A program made the translations under genes and the position numbers. The notes beneath the pieces are model-generated. The model made no database searches and was not told where the DNA came from. It saw nothing but the letters and a program-made list of their open reading frames with translations. DNA of 64,000 bases from Candidatus Buchananbacteria bacterium CG10_big_fil_rev_8_21_14_0_10_33_19. GTDB taxonomy: Bacteria > Patescibacteria > ABY1 > 2-01-FULL-39-33. The stretch's first letter is position 1; each line of letters starts with the position of its first letter. The stretch spans positions 1-64,000 of the forward strand of contig PEZY01000005.1 in assembly GCA_002773855.1 (NCBI GenBank), written 5' to 3'. Positions 57,045 through 64,000 of this stretch are shown one piece after another.

Positions 57045-58685
57045 TTAATTGATAATTCTTTTTTGTCCGGCTTCAACTAAGCCAATAAATAATGGGTGCG
57101 GTTGCAGTGGTCTGGATTTAAATTCTGGATGAAACTGAGTAGCCACAAAAAAAGGATGAATATCTTCTGGTAATTCGATAATTTCTACCAATTGATCATC
57201 TGGCGAAGTCCCAGAGACAACCAATCCAGCTTCCTCTAATAGATCTCGATAATCATTATTAAACTCATAACGATGACGATGCCTCTCGACTATTTCTGAT
57301 TTTCCATACAGTCTTTCCACTATCGATCCTGATTTTAAAATACAAGGATAACTACCTAATCTCATAGTATTACCATATTGTTTTTTGGATAATTTTTCAG
57401 CCTGTTCACTCATAATATGAATAACGGGATGTTCCGCCTCCGGTCTAATTTCTGTGGTTGTAGCTCCACCTAAACCACAAATGTGTCTGGCAAATTCAAT
57501 AGAAGCTAATTGCATACCATAACACAAACCTAAAAACGGAATTTTATTCTCACGAGCATATTGAATAGCCGCAATTTTTCCTTCAATTCCTCGAGAACCA
57601 AAGCCACCGGGTACCACCAAGCAATGATAATCTCGCAACTCATCTATTTTTTCGCTATGACCATCATAAGCATCAGAATTAATCCAGTGGATTTCCGGAT
57701 CTACTCCACTTTGCCAAGCCGCATACTTTAAACTTTCAATCACTGATATATAAACATCAGACAATACGAAATCGCCAGTTTCAAAATATTTACCAACAAT
57801 ACCAATTTTTAAAGTGTCTTTAGTGCTTTTTATTTTTTGAATAAAATTATCCCAATCACTTAAATCAATAGCTCGAGCCTCCAAATTTAACTTCTTTAAT
57901 ATTTTTTCTGACAAACCGTCTCGTTCAAAATTAGCTGGAATTTCATAAACTAAATCAGTATCTGGTGCCGAAATTATCTCTTCTTTGCGAACATTACAAA
58001 ACATCGCAATTTTTTCCTTTCTTAAATCATCAATTTCTTGATCGGCTCGACATAAAATAAAGTCTGGCTGAATACCAGCGGAATTAAGCATTTTGGCGGC
58101 CGTTTGAGTTGGCTTGGTTTTCATTTCACCAATTTTTGATGGCACTGGTAAATATGACACTAAAACCGACAAGACATCTTCTGGATGATTTAACTTCATC
58201 ATTCTAGCCGCCTCTAGAAATAAAATATTCTGATATTCACCCACTGTGCCGCCAACTTCAATAATAGTAACATCGGCATCATCCTTATCGGCCGCATTTT
58301 TTATTCGTCTAATTACCTCCATTGGAATATGTGGCACTACCTCTACGCACTTGCCTTCGTATTCTAGATTTCTTTCTTTTTCTATCACCGAGCGATAAAC
58401 TCGACCAGTTGTCATATAATTATCACGATGGATATCGATATTTAAAAACCTCTCGTAATTACCAATATCTTGATCAGTTTCATCACCATCACTAGTAACA
58501 TAAACCTCACCATGTTCAATTGGATTCATGGTGCCAGCATCAACATTAATATAAGGGTCTATTTTTACAGCCGTAACAGCTAAGCCTCTAGCTTGTAAAA
58601 TTTTACCAATGGAAGCGCTAGCAATACCCTTGCCAACACCGGACATAACACCGCCAATTACAAAAATATATTTTCTTTTTGACAT
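57045..58685 (-). CDS. pyrG: CTP synthase
   Basis: Makes CTP from UTP, ATP and glutamine. 546 aa. The N-terminal synthetase domain has 'GGVMSGVGKGIASASIGKIL' (P-loop) and 'DPYINVDAGTMNPIEHGEV'; the C-terminal glutamine amidotransferase has 'PGGFGSRG', 'LCYGMQLA' with the catalytic Cys, and 'TQFHPEF' with His and Glu. Full length and intact. It is a single gene; a nucleotide salvage lifestyle would still need it. Confidence 0.97.
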   Translation of the reverse strand: MSKRKYIFVIGGVMSGVGKGIASASIGKILQARGLAVTAVKIDPYINVDAGTMNPIEHGEVYVTSDGDETDQDIGNYERFLNIDIHRDNYMTTGRVYRSVIEKERNLEYEGKCVEVVPHIPMEVIRRIKNAADKDDADVTIIEVGGTVGEYQNILFLEAARMMKLNHPEDVLSVLVSYLPVPSKIGEMKTKPTQTAAKMLNSAGIQPDFILCRADQEIDDLRKEKIAMFCNVRKEEIISAPDTDLVYEIPANFERDGLSEKILKKLNLEARAIDLSDWDNFIQKIKSTKDTLKIGIVGKYFETGDFVLSDVYISVIESLKYAAWQSGVDPEIHWINSDAYDGHSEKIDELRDYHCLVVPGGFGSRGIEGKIAAIQYARENKIPFLGLCYGMQLASIEFARHICGLGGATTTEIRPEAEHPVIHIMSEQAEKLSKKQYGNTMRLGSYPCILKSGSIVERLYGKSEIVERHRHRYEFNNDYRDLLEEAGLVVSGTSPDDQLVEIIELPEDIHPFFVATQFHPEFKSRPLQPHPLFIGLVEAGQKRIIN

Positions 58686-58768
58686 AACTATTTAATTTAC
58701 CAATTATTAATCTAAAAAAATAGAGGGTTAAACCCCTATTAAAAATAATAAAAATATATGGTACTTAA

Positions 58769-59209
58769 CTATTCATTAACAATAACTGTTATTTCTGACT
58801 CTAATCCATGGCTTAAAACAATGAAAACCGAATGCTTACCAAGATCCTTTATCGGCTTTAGCAAATTAATTTGACTACTTTCGATATTAATTCCCCTATC
58901 TTTTAACTTATCAACAATCATATCAGCAGAAATCGAAGAATACAATTTGCCATCGTCATTACATTTTCCAATAATTTTTATAACCAAACCTTGCAGTTGT
59001 TTGGCTTTTTTTTGAGCTAAAACTAAAGCCTTATTAGCCTGCTTATTATCTTGTTGTTTTATATTTCTAAACTTATTAACATTTTTAACGCTAGCTGGCT
59101 CGGCTATTTTTTGAGGAATTAAAAAATTAATAGCATAACCATCCGATACTTCTTTAATATCACCTATTTCACCAATCTTTTTAATTTTTTTAATAAATAT
59201 AACCTTCAT
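58769..59209 (-). CDS. rplI: Ribosomal protein L9
   Basis: 146 aa. The N-terminal domain 'IKKIGEIGDIKEVSDGYAINFLIPQKIA' is the L9 signature; a connecting helix and a C-terminal domain follow. Some candidate-phylum lineages have lost L9, so its presence here is of use for placing the genome. Located between pyrG and ctpA; not with rpsF/rpsR as in many bacteria. Confidence 0.94.
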   Translation of the reverse strand: MKVIFIKKIKKIGEIGDIKEVSDGYAINFLIPQKIAEPASVKNVNKFRNIKQQDNKQANKALVLAQKKAKQLQGLVIKIIGKCNDDGKLYSSISADMIVDKLKDRGINIESSQINLLKPIKDLGKHSVFIVLSHGLESEITVIVNE

Positions 59210-59268
59210 ACTAATATTATAATAATCTTGAAACTATTATAGCACTCATTAGTTAATACACACAACAA

Positions 59269-60552
59269 TTATCTACCTCTAATTATATCTATAGCCTTAT
59301 CCATTTGTGGATCTCTATAAACGTTATAATCATCATCAGATATTTCTACTTCAACATCTGGCGTAATGCCATCGCCTTCTATAGTGTTACCACTAGGCGT
59401 AAACCACTTAGCTACAGTTAACTTAATAGAAGAACCATCTTTTAAATTAATTAATTTTTGAACCGAACCCTTACCATAGGTTTGAGTGCCAACAATAGTA
59501 GCTTTGTGCAAATCTTGAAGAGCTCCAGCCACAATCTCTGATCCAGAAGCACTACCAGCATTTACCAAAACTACAGTCTTAAATTTATCTAATTTAGCCA
59601 ACTTATTGGCTCGATGCAAAACCTCTTTGCCATTTCTAATTTTTTCTTTTACTACCACTTCTCCATCAACCCATTCGCCAGCCACATCAATAGCTGACTG
59701 CAAATAACCACCCGGATTATAGCGCATATCCAAAATAATTCCAGAGATATTAGGATTTTGAATGATTTCTAACACCGCATCATTAAATAATGGCACTGTT
59801 TCAGAATTAAATTGCCTAATTTTTATATAAGCTATATTGTTATCTTTTATTTCAAACTCTAAACTCTTAACTTTAATGGCCTCTCTGGTGATAGTAATTT
59901 TTTTAGATTCTTTAATATCATCACGATAAATAGTTAGGACTACATCTGTACCATGTTGGCCTCTAATTAAATTAACTGCCTGAGACAAGCTTAAGCCGTC
60001 AGTTTTATCACCATCTATTTCTAAAATTAAATCTTTTGGTCTAAGTCCGGCTTTAAAGGCTGGTGAGTCATCAAGTGGCGCTATAACCGTTAAAATATTA
60101 TTTCTAATACCAATTTCAGCACCAATACCTTCAAATTTTCCATTTAACTCTTCATTAAAACCATCGGTATTTTCCGGTGTAAAAAATACAGAATGGGGAT
60201 CACCTAATGATGAAACTACACCAGACAAAGCTCCATAGAAAAGTTGAGTATCAGGAATATCCTTGTCATAAGCTTCTTGTTTAATAATACTCCAAACATC
60301 CCAAAATAAATTAAAATCTACATCCTTAGTCAAATAGTCAGGTATAAAGCCATCTTTATCTTTGACTATGCCGGCTGATGTAGTAGTGGCATTTGGACTG
60401 ATGCCCCTTATAATTTCCTGATTACTAGAAATGGAAACATTACTACCCAATAACAAGCCTAGAGCAAAGGCCGTAATTATAAAAGCAAAGGAAAGCCAAA
60501 ATGGCACACCTTTCTCTTTGAGCTTGGTGATTGGAAATTTAAAATTTATCAT
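59269..60552 (-). CDS. ctpA: C-terminal processing peptidase (S41)
   Basis: 427 aa serine protease acting outside the membrane on C-termini of exported proteins. Membrane anchor (about 18-36), a PDZ domain (about 130-215, 'FEGIGAEIGIRNNILTVIAP' and 'LILEIDGDKTDGLSL'), then the S41 domain: 'GGYLQSAIDVAGEW', catalytic Ser in 'NAGSASGSEIVAG' and Lys in 'YGKGSVQ'. Ser-Lys dyad intact. Confidence 0.94.
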   Translation of the reverse strand: MINFKFPITKLKEKGVPFWLSFAFIITAFALGLLLGSNVSISSNQEIIRGISPNATTTSAGIVKDKDGFIPDYLTKDVDFNLFWDVWSIIKQEAYDKDIPDTQLFYGALSGVVSSLGDPHSVFFTPENTDGFNEELNGKFEGIGAEIGIRNNILTVIAPLDDSPAFKAGLRPKDLILEIDGDKTDGLSLSQAVNLIRGQHGTDVVLTIYRDDIKESKKITITREAIKVKSLEFEIKDNNIAYIKIRQFNSETVPLFNDAVLEIIQNPNISGIILDMRYNPGGYLQSAIDVAGEWVDGEVVVKEKIRNGKEVLHRANKLAKLDKFKTVVLVNAGSASGSEIVAGALQDLHKATIVGTQTYGKGSVQKLINLKDGSSIKLTVAKWFTPSGNTIEGDGITPDVEVEISDDDYNVYRDPQMDKAIDIIRGR

Positions 60553-60613
60553 GAAATATTAATATTATTTTATATGTCATAATTGTAACAAATAAATGGC
60601 TACAAAACAAAAA

Positions 60614-60647
60614 TAAAAAAATACCGCTGAATTTACATCAACGGTAT
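60614..60647 (-). terminator. Terminator of the lysozyme-like gene
   Basis: Minus-strand ATACCG and CGGTAT with inner TTGAT/ATTCA partial pairing, then seven T. Confidence 0.75.
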
Positions 60648-60655
60648 AATAAAAA

Positions 60656-61228
60656 CTAAAAAATCACTTCTTTGGCTTTTTGCCAATGATTCTTGGTTTT
60701 TACACTTTGATAACCATTGGGTCCACCGTTCCAAATACGAACGTAAACCTCAGTGGTCGGTTGTTTTCCTGTTTTTTTGAAATATCTTTGACCGTAAAAA
60801 TCCAAATAAGCCTTGAACACCTTACAAGACTCTTCCAGTGACATACGATCACTATAAGTAAAAGCCTTATAACCCAATATTCGATTAACGTCATCAATAG
60901 CTTGTTTTTGGATATGCAGTGGTCCAATGGACCGGCCGTCATCACCTATTAAATTTTTACCGCTATCTGATTCGATTATATAGCTAGCATCCAATGCCAG
61001 CTCAATCTCCGGATCGAGAGTAGTAACACCAAACAACTTAAATAGTTTATCGGTCAAAAAAGAATCACTCAAAAAATTATTTTTATTTTCATTATCACTT
61101 GGATAATTACTCGATTGCTCACGCTGATCACCAGACATGGCCATCGAATATGGATTTAATGCTAACAATAAAATTAAAGTAATTCCATAGACTAAAAAAA
61201 TTTTTCTTTTGAATGTATTAATGTACAA
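60656..61228 (-). CDS. Exported lysozyme-like protein, TTG start
   Basis: 190 aa. TTG start (61228) chosen because AGGAGG lies 7 nt upstream. A signal peptide or anchor (about 9-31, 'SMAMS' cut site) and a Ser/Asn-rich linker precede a domain with 'ALDASYIIESDSG' (Glu86 at the place of the lysozyme-fold catalytic Glu), 'SIGPLHIQKQAIDDVN' and 'VRIWNGGPNGY'. This is the pattern of the transglycosylase SLT/lysozyme-like superfamily. Own strong promoter and terminator. Possibly a wall-cutting enzyme used on the cell itself or on a host/neighbour. Confidence 0.75.
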   Translation of the reverse strand: MYINTFKRKIFLVYGITLILLLALNPYSMAMSGDQREQSSNYPSDNENKNNFLSDSFLTDKLFKLFGVTTLDPEIELALDASYIIESDSGKNLIGDDGRSIGPLHIQKQAIDDVNRILGYKAFTYSDRMSLEESCKVFKAYLDFYGQRYFKKTGKQPTTEVYVRIWNGGPNGYQSVKTKNHWQKAKEVIF

Positions 61229-61288
61229 CTTATTTCCTCCTGTTGTTCTTTTAATTAATTCCCAACAAAGACATTGAGAACTAATAAG

Positions 61289-61317
61289 ATATTATCACAT
61301 TTTAATAATCTTGTCAA
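61289..61317 (-). promoter_or_regulatory. Promoter of the lysozyme-like gene
   Basis: Minus-strand TTGACA (61312-61317), 17-bp spacer, TAATAT (61289-61294). Confidence 0.8.
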
Positions 61318-61380
61318 CTATTAAAATAACCATAAATATGTAATAATATATTAAAATAAAATTATAATATAACTTACTAG

Positions 61381-62634
61381 ATGGAAAAGTATAAAATATC
61401 AGGAAGTCATCAATTATCAGGAGAAATCAAAGTAGCCGGTGCTAAAAATTCTGCTCTCAAAATACTAGCCGCTTCTATTTTATCCAATGAGACTTGCCAG
61501 ATCACCAATATACCAAAAATAGAAGACATCAAAAGAATGACCGAAATTTTAGAAAGCCTGGGCGCTAAAATAACTTGGCATGACTCAACACTAGAAATTA
61601 ATCCAAGCAAAATAACTAAGTCAACACCAGATTCAGATTTAGTCAAAAAACTAAGATCTTCCATAATGCTAGCCGGACCACTACTAGCTAAATTCGGCGA
61701 AGTTACTATGAGTCATCCCGGTGGCTGTATTATTGGCAAACGACCAGTTGACTTGTTTATGTCTGGCTTTAAAGCTATGGGCGCTGAAATACTCGACCAC
61801 GGTGAATCTTTCACTATTAAAGCGAAGAAATTAAAAGGCGCTAAAATAGTTTTACCCAAAATTTCAGTCACTGTCACTGAAAGTTTAATGATGACTGCTT
61901 GTTTAGCAGAGGGCACTACAACTATCATTAATGCTGCCATGGAACCAGAAATACCGGCCCTAGCAGATTATTTAAATAAATGTGGGGCTAAAATTACTGG
62001 CGCTGGTACACCACAAATAACTATTACTGGAGTCGATAAATTATCAGCTGGAACCTATGAACTAATCCCCGATAGAATTGAAGCTGGATCTTTTGTAATG
62101 CTAGGATTAGCCACCAACAGCAAAATAAAAATTAGTAACTGTAATCCGGCACATTTAGAAACAGTATTAACAATTTTAAAAAATTCTGGTGCTGATTTAG
62201 AGATTGGACCTGACTACATAATTACCAAAACCAGTCATTTACATGGTACTGATATTCAAACTCATGAATATCCTGGTTTTCCCACAGATCTTCAGGCACC
62301 CTTTACGGTTTTAATGACCCAAACTAATGGTCGTAGCTTAATTCATGAAACAATATTTGAAGGTCGCTTATTTTATACTGATAAATTAAATACTATGGGA
62401 GCTGATATAATAATGTGCGACCCGCATAGAGTAATTGTTAACGGCAAAACAAAACTCTACGGTAAAAAATTAGAGAGCCCCGATTTACGAGCTGGCATGG
62501 CTTTAATTATAGCTGGCTTATGTGCTCAAGGTGAGACTATAATAGACAATATATATCAAATAGAAAGAGGTTATGAAGATATAGTTTCCAGATTAAAAAA
62601 TATTGGTGCTCAAATTGAAAAAATAAACGAATAA
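61381..62634 (+). CDS. murA: UDP-GlcNAc 1-carboxyvinyltransferase
   Basis: First committed step of peptidoglycan synthesis. 417 aa. Lys22 in 'AGAKNSALKIL' binds substrate; 'SHPGGCIIGKRP' has Cys116, the residue attacked by fosfomycin, so the enzyme should be sensitive; 'RIEAGSFV' and 'DLRAGMALI' are conserved. Ends 2 bp before the next gene. Located away from wall blocks 1 and 2. Confidence 0.97.
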   Translation: MEKYKISGSHQLSGEIKVAGAKNSALKILAASILSNETCQITNIPKIEDIKRMTEILESLGAKITWHDSTLEINPSKITKSTPDSDLVKKLRSSIMLAGPLLAKFGEVTMSHPGGCIIGKRPVDLFMSGFKAMGAEILDHGESFTIKAKKLKGAKIVLPKISVTVTESLMMTACLAEGTTTIINAAMEPEIPALADYLNKCGAKITGAGTPQITITGVDKLSAGTYELIPDRIEAGSFVMLGLATNSKIKISNCNPAHLETVLTILKNSGADLEIGPDYIITKTSHLHGTDIQTHEYPGFPTDLQAPFTVLMTQTNGRSLIHETIFEGRLFYTDKLNTMGADIIMCDPHRVIVNGKTKLYGKKLESPDLRAGMALIIAGLCAQGETIIDNIYQIERGYEDIVSRLKNIGAQIEKINE

Positions 62635-62636
62635 CA

Positions 62637-63989
62637 ATGTCAAAAACTGACAGCAAGTATAAAAATATAAAGCTAACCACCGCTGAAAATATTATCTTTA
62701 GACGCTTAGTCTATATTTCTTTTATTACAGTATTTTTAATTGTCGTCCCACTGGTACTTTTGTATACCCAGGGCTATCGCTATAACTTCAAACGAGGTAA
62801 AGTGCAAAAAACTGGCATTTTTATAGTTAGCTCCATACCCAAAAAAGCTGATGTTTATTTAAATGGTAAATTAATAATTGGTGACCAAACACCATCTCGA
62901 ATAGAAAAATTGCTACCAGCTGATTACGAAATTAAATTAACCAAAGACGGTTATCATGATTGGACCAAAAAATTACAAATATACGAAAATTCCACTACTT
63001 TTGCTGAAGATGTTATACTCTGGAAAAATAATTTACCAATTCAAATAGCCGAACATAACATTATAAGCTGGCTAACATCTCCAGATAATAAAAAATCGAC
63101 GTTCTTAACCAGTGATAGAAATATTATTTCTTTTAATTTCGACAATAAAGAAACCCATACAATTTATCAAGCTAATGAATACGCTAATCCTCAAATTTTA
63201 GAATGGTCTAACACTAGCAAAAAAATATTAATCAAATCTAACAATAATTACCTAGCTATCGACACCGAAAGATATTACCTTCAACCAGTGAAAATTAGCA
63301 ACGATAATTATCAATCAATTAAATGGAGCCTGAATAACGATAATTCATTGTATGCTTTAAATGCATCTGGAGTCTGGAAAATTGACCTATTCACTGGTGA
63401 TAAAAAATTAATTTTTAATAAATCAATATCTGATTTTATTATTAACAATGATTTCATTTATTATTATTATAAAGATATCATATACAAACAAAAAATATCT
63501 GATACTAACCCAGAAATAATTGATGGAGTAAAATGTCAAGATTGTAAATTTCTAAACCATGATTTTTCTAAATTAATACTAGCCAATATAAAATCTCAAG
63601 AATTTTTTATAATTGACCCAGAGCTAAAAAATAAAACTATCAAAAGAGAGGCTAAAAACTTTAGTTGGTTAAATCAAAATACCTTACTGTTTTATAATGA
63701 TTGGGAAATTTGGATATATAATTTAGAAAAAAAAGAACCAGAATTAATCACTAGAATTGGCTCTGGTATCACTGAAGCTCTTTGGCACCACGAAGGTCGC
63801 CACATAATATTTACTAGTGAAGACTCTATAAAGATAATCGAATTAGACAATAGAGAGCTTAGAAATATTATCGAACTATTTAAGGGCAAAAATATAAGTC
63901 ACCTGACAATCAATAACAAGGGCGATAATATTTATTTTACTACGATTATCCAAGATCATGAATATACCATGGAGTTGAATATTAAATAA
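62637..63989 (+). CDS. Membrane protein with PEGA domain and beta-propeller
   Basis: 450 aa. A cytoplasmic start, one membrane segment (about 23-44), a PEGA-like domain (about 59-128, 'SIPKKADVYLNGKLIIGDQTP'), and repeated strands with aromatic-Trp patterns up to the C-terminus ('ILEWSNTSKKILIKS', 'ALWHHEGRHIIFTS'), a six- to seven-bladed propeller. PEGA domains are extracytoplasmic and glycan-linked in other proteins. Directly follows murA by 2 bp, so it may be a wall-associated partner. Function unknown. Confidence 0.75.
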   Translation: MSKTDSKYKNIKLTTAENIIFRRLVYISFITVFLIVVPLVLLYTQGYRYNFKRGKVQKTGIFIVSSIPKKADVYLNGKLIIGDQTPSRIEKLLPADYEIKLTKDGYHDWTKKLQIYENSTTFAEDVILWKNNLPIQIAEHNIISWLTSPDNKKSTFLTSDRNIISFNFDNKETHTIYQANEYANPQILEWSNTSKKILIKSNNNYLAIDTERYYLQPVKISNDNYQSIKWSLNNDNSLYALNASGVWKIDLFTGDKKLIFNKSISDFIINNDFIYYYYKDIIYKQKISDTNPEIIDGVKCQDCKFLNHDFSKLILANIKSQEFFIIDPELKNKTIKREAKNFSWLNQNTLLFYNDWEIWIYNLEKKEPELITRIGSGITEALWHHEGRHIIFTSEDSIKIIELDNRELRNIIELFKGKNISHLTINNKGDNIYFTTIIQDHEYTMELNIK

Positions 63990-64000
63990 TCTTGTGCTAA

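Noticed and set aside
1..64000. Recoded UGA (as in some candidate phyla)
   Set aside because: Several genes end at TGA at the expected protein length (pilM, pilO, the CAP gene) and no in-frame TGA interrupts a conserved protein.
1..64000. tRNA, tmRNA or rRNA genes
   Set aside because: I looked through the gaps for T-loop-like GTTCRA patterns and cloverleaf arms and found none. A covariance search could still find a divergent one.

Overview
The window is a gene-dense, AT-rich piece of bacterial chromosome in the standard code (TGA ends several genes, for example at 51630 and 52711). The gene set is typical of a Patescibacteria/CPR genome: short versions of universal proteins (TsaB 132 aa), cell-wall and division genes, a compact type IV pilus operon, many membrane or beta-propeller proteins of unknown role, and almost no biosynthesis. 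Lineage is inferred from gene content only. No rRNA or tRNA gene, CRISPR array or complete insertion sequence was seen.

Layout. 1-11.9 kb, nearly all minus strand: an orphan gene, dus, cysS, a lone leuA behind a leucine-rich leader peptide and terminator, a 53-aa basic protein, then division/wall block 1 (mraZ-rsmH-ftsL-ftsI-murF, transcribed leftwards), tsaB and a winged-helix regulator. 12-21 kb, mixed strands: a pseudophosphatase/beta-propeller membrane protein, rplJ-rplL with an L10-type leader, mltG and an AMMECR1 gene, two phage-flavoured genes, a CAP protein, uppP and a DUF212 protein. 21.3-33.7 kb, minus: mutM, secA, hpf and wall block 2 (mraY-murD-ftsW-murG-murC-x-murB). 33.8-43.9 kb, plus: a surface-polysaccharide cluster interrupted by a higher-GC lipoprotein. 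44-53 kb, plus: a tandem pair of small membrane proteins, then pilB, pilC, four prepilin-like genes, pilM, pilN, pilO and a PilP-like stub. 53-64 kb: nifS/nifU, a C39-like lipoprotein, a ClpP-like orphan, rpmA, pyrG, rplI, ctpA, a lysozyme-like orphan, murA and a PEGA/beta-propeller protein.

How it works together: blocks 1 and 2 plus murA, uppP, mltG and the PBP make, polymerise and remodel peptidoglycan. SecA, CtpA and the lipoproteins serve the envelope. The polysaccharide and pilus operons build the cell surface.

Two observations stand out. First, leuA has every visible part of a translation-coupled attenuator: a near-leaderless 28-codon leader with nine Leu codons, a terminator, then leuA with a strong Shine-Dalgarno (SD) sequence. 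This is unexpected in a lineage usually lacking amino-acid biosynthesis. Second, genes fall into two translation classes. All core genes whose starts I inspected lack an SD sequence and begin in A/T-rich DNA. Twelve genes (leuA and eleven mostly orphan accessory genes) have a clear SD, usually with their own TTGACA-type promoter and terminator, and include the only GTG/TTG starts I assign. They look like a separate layer of cargo genes.
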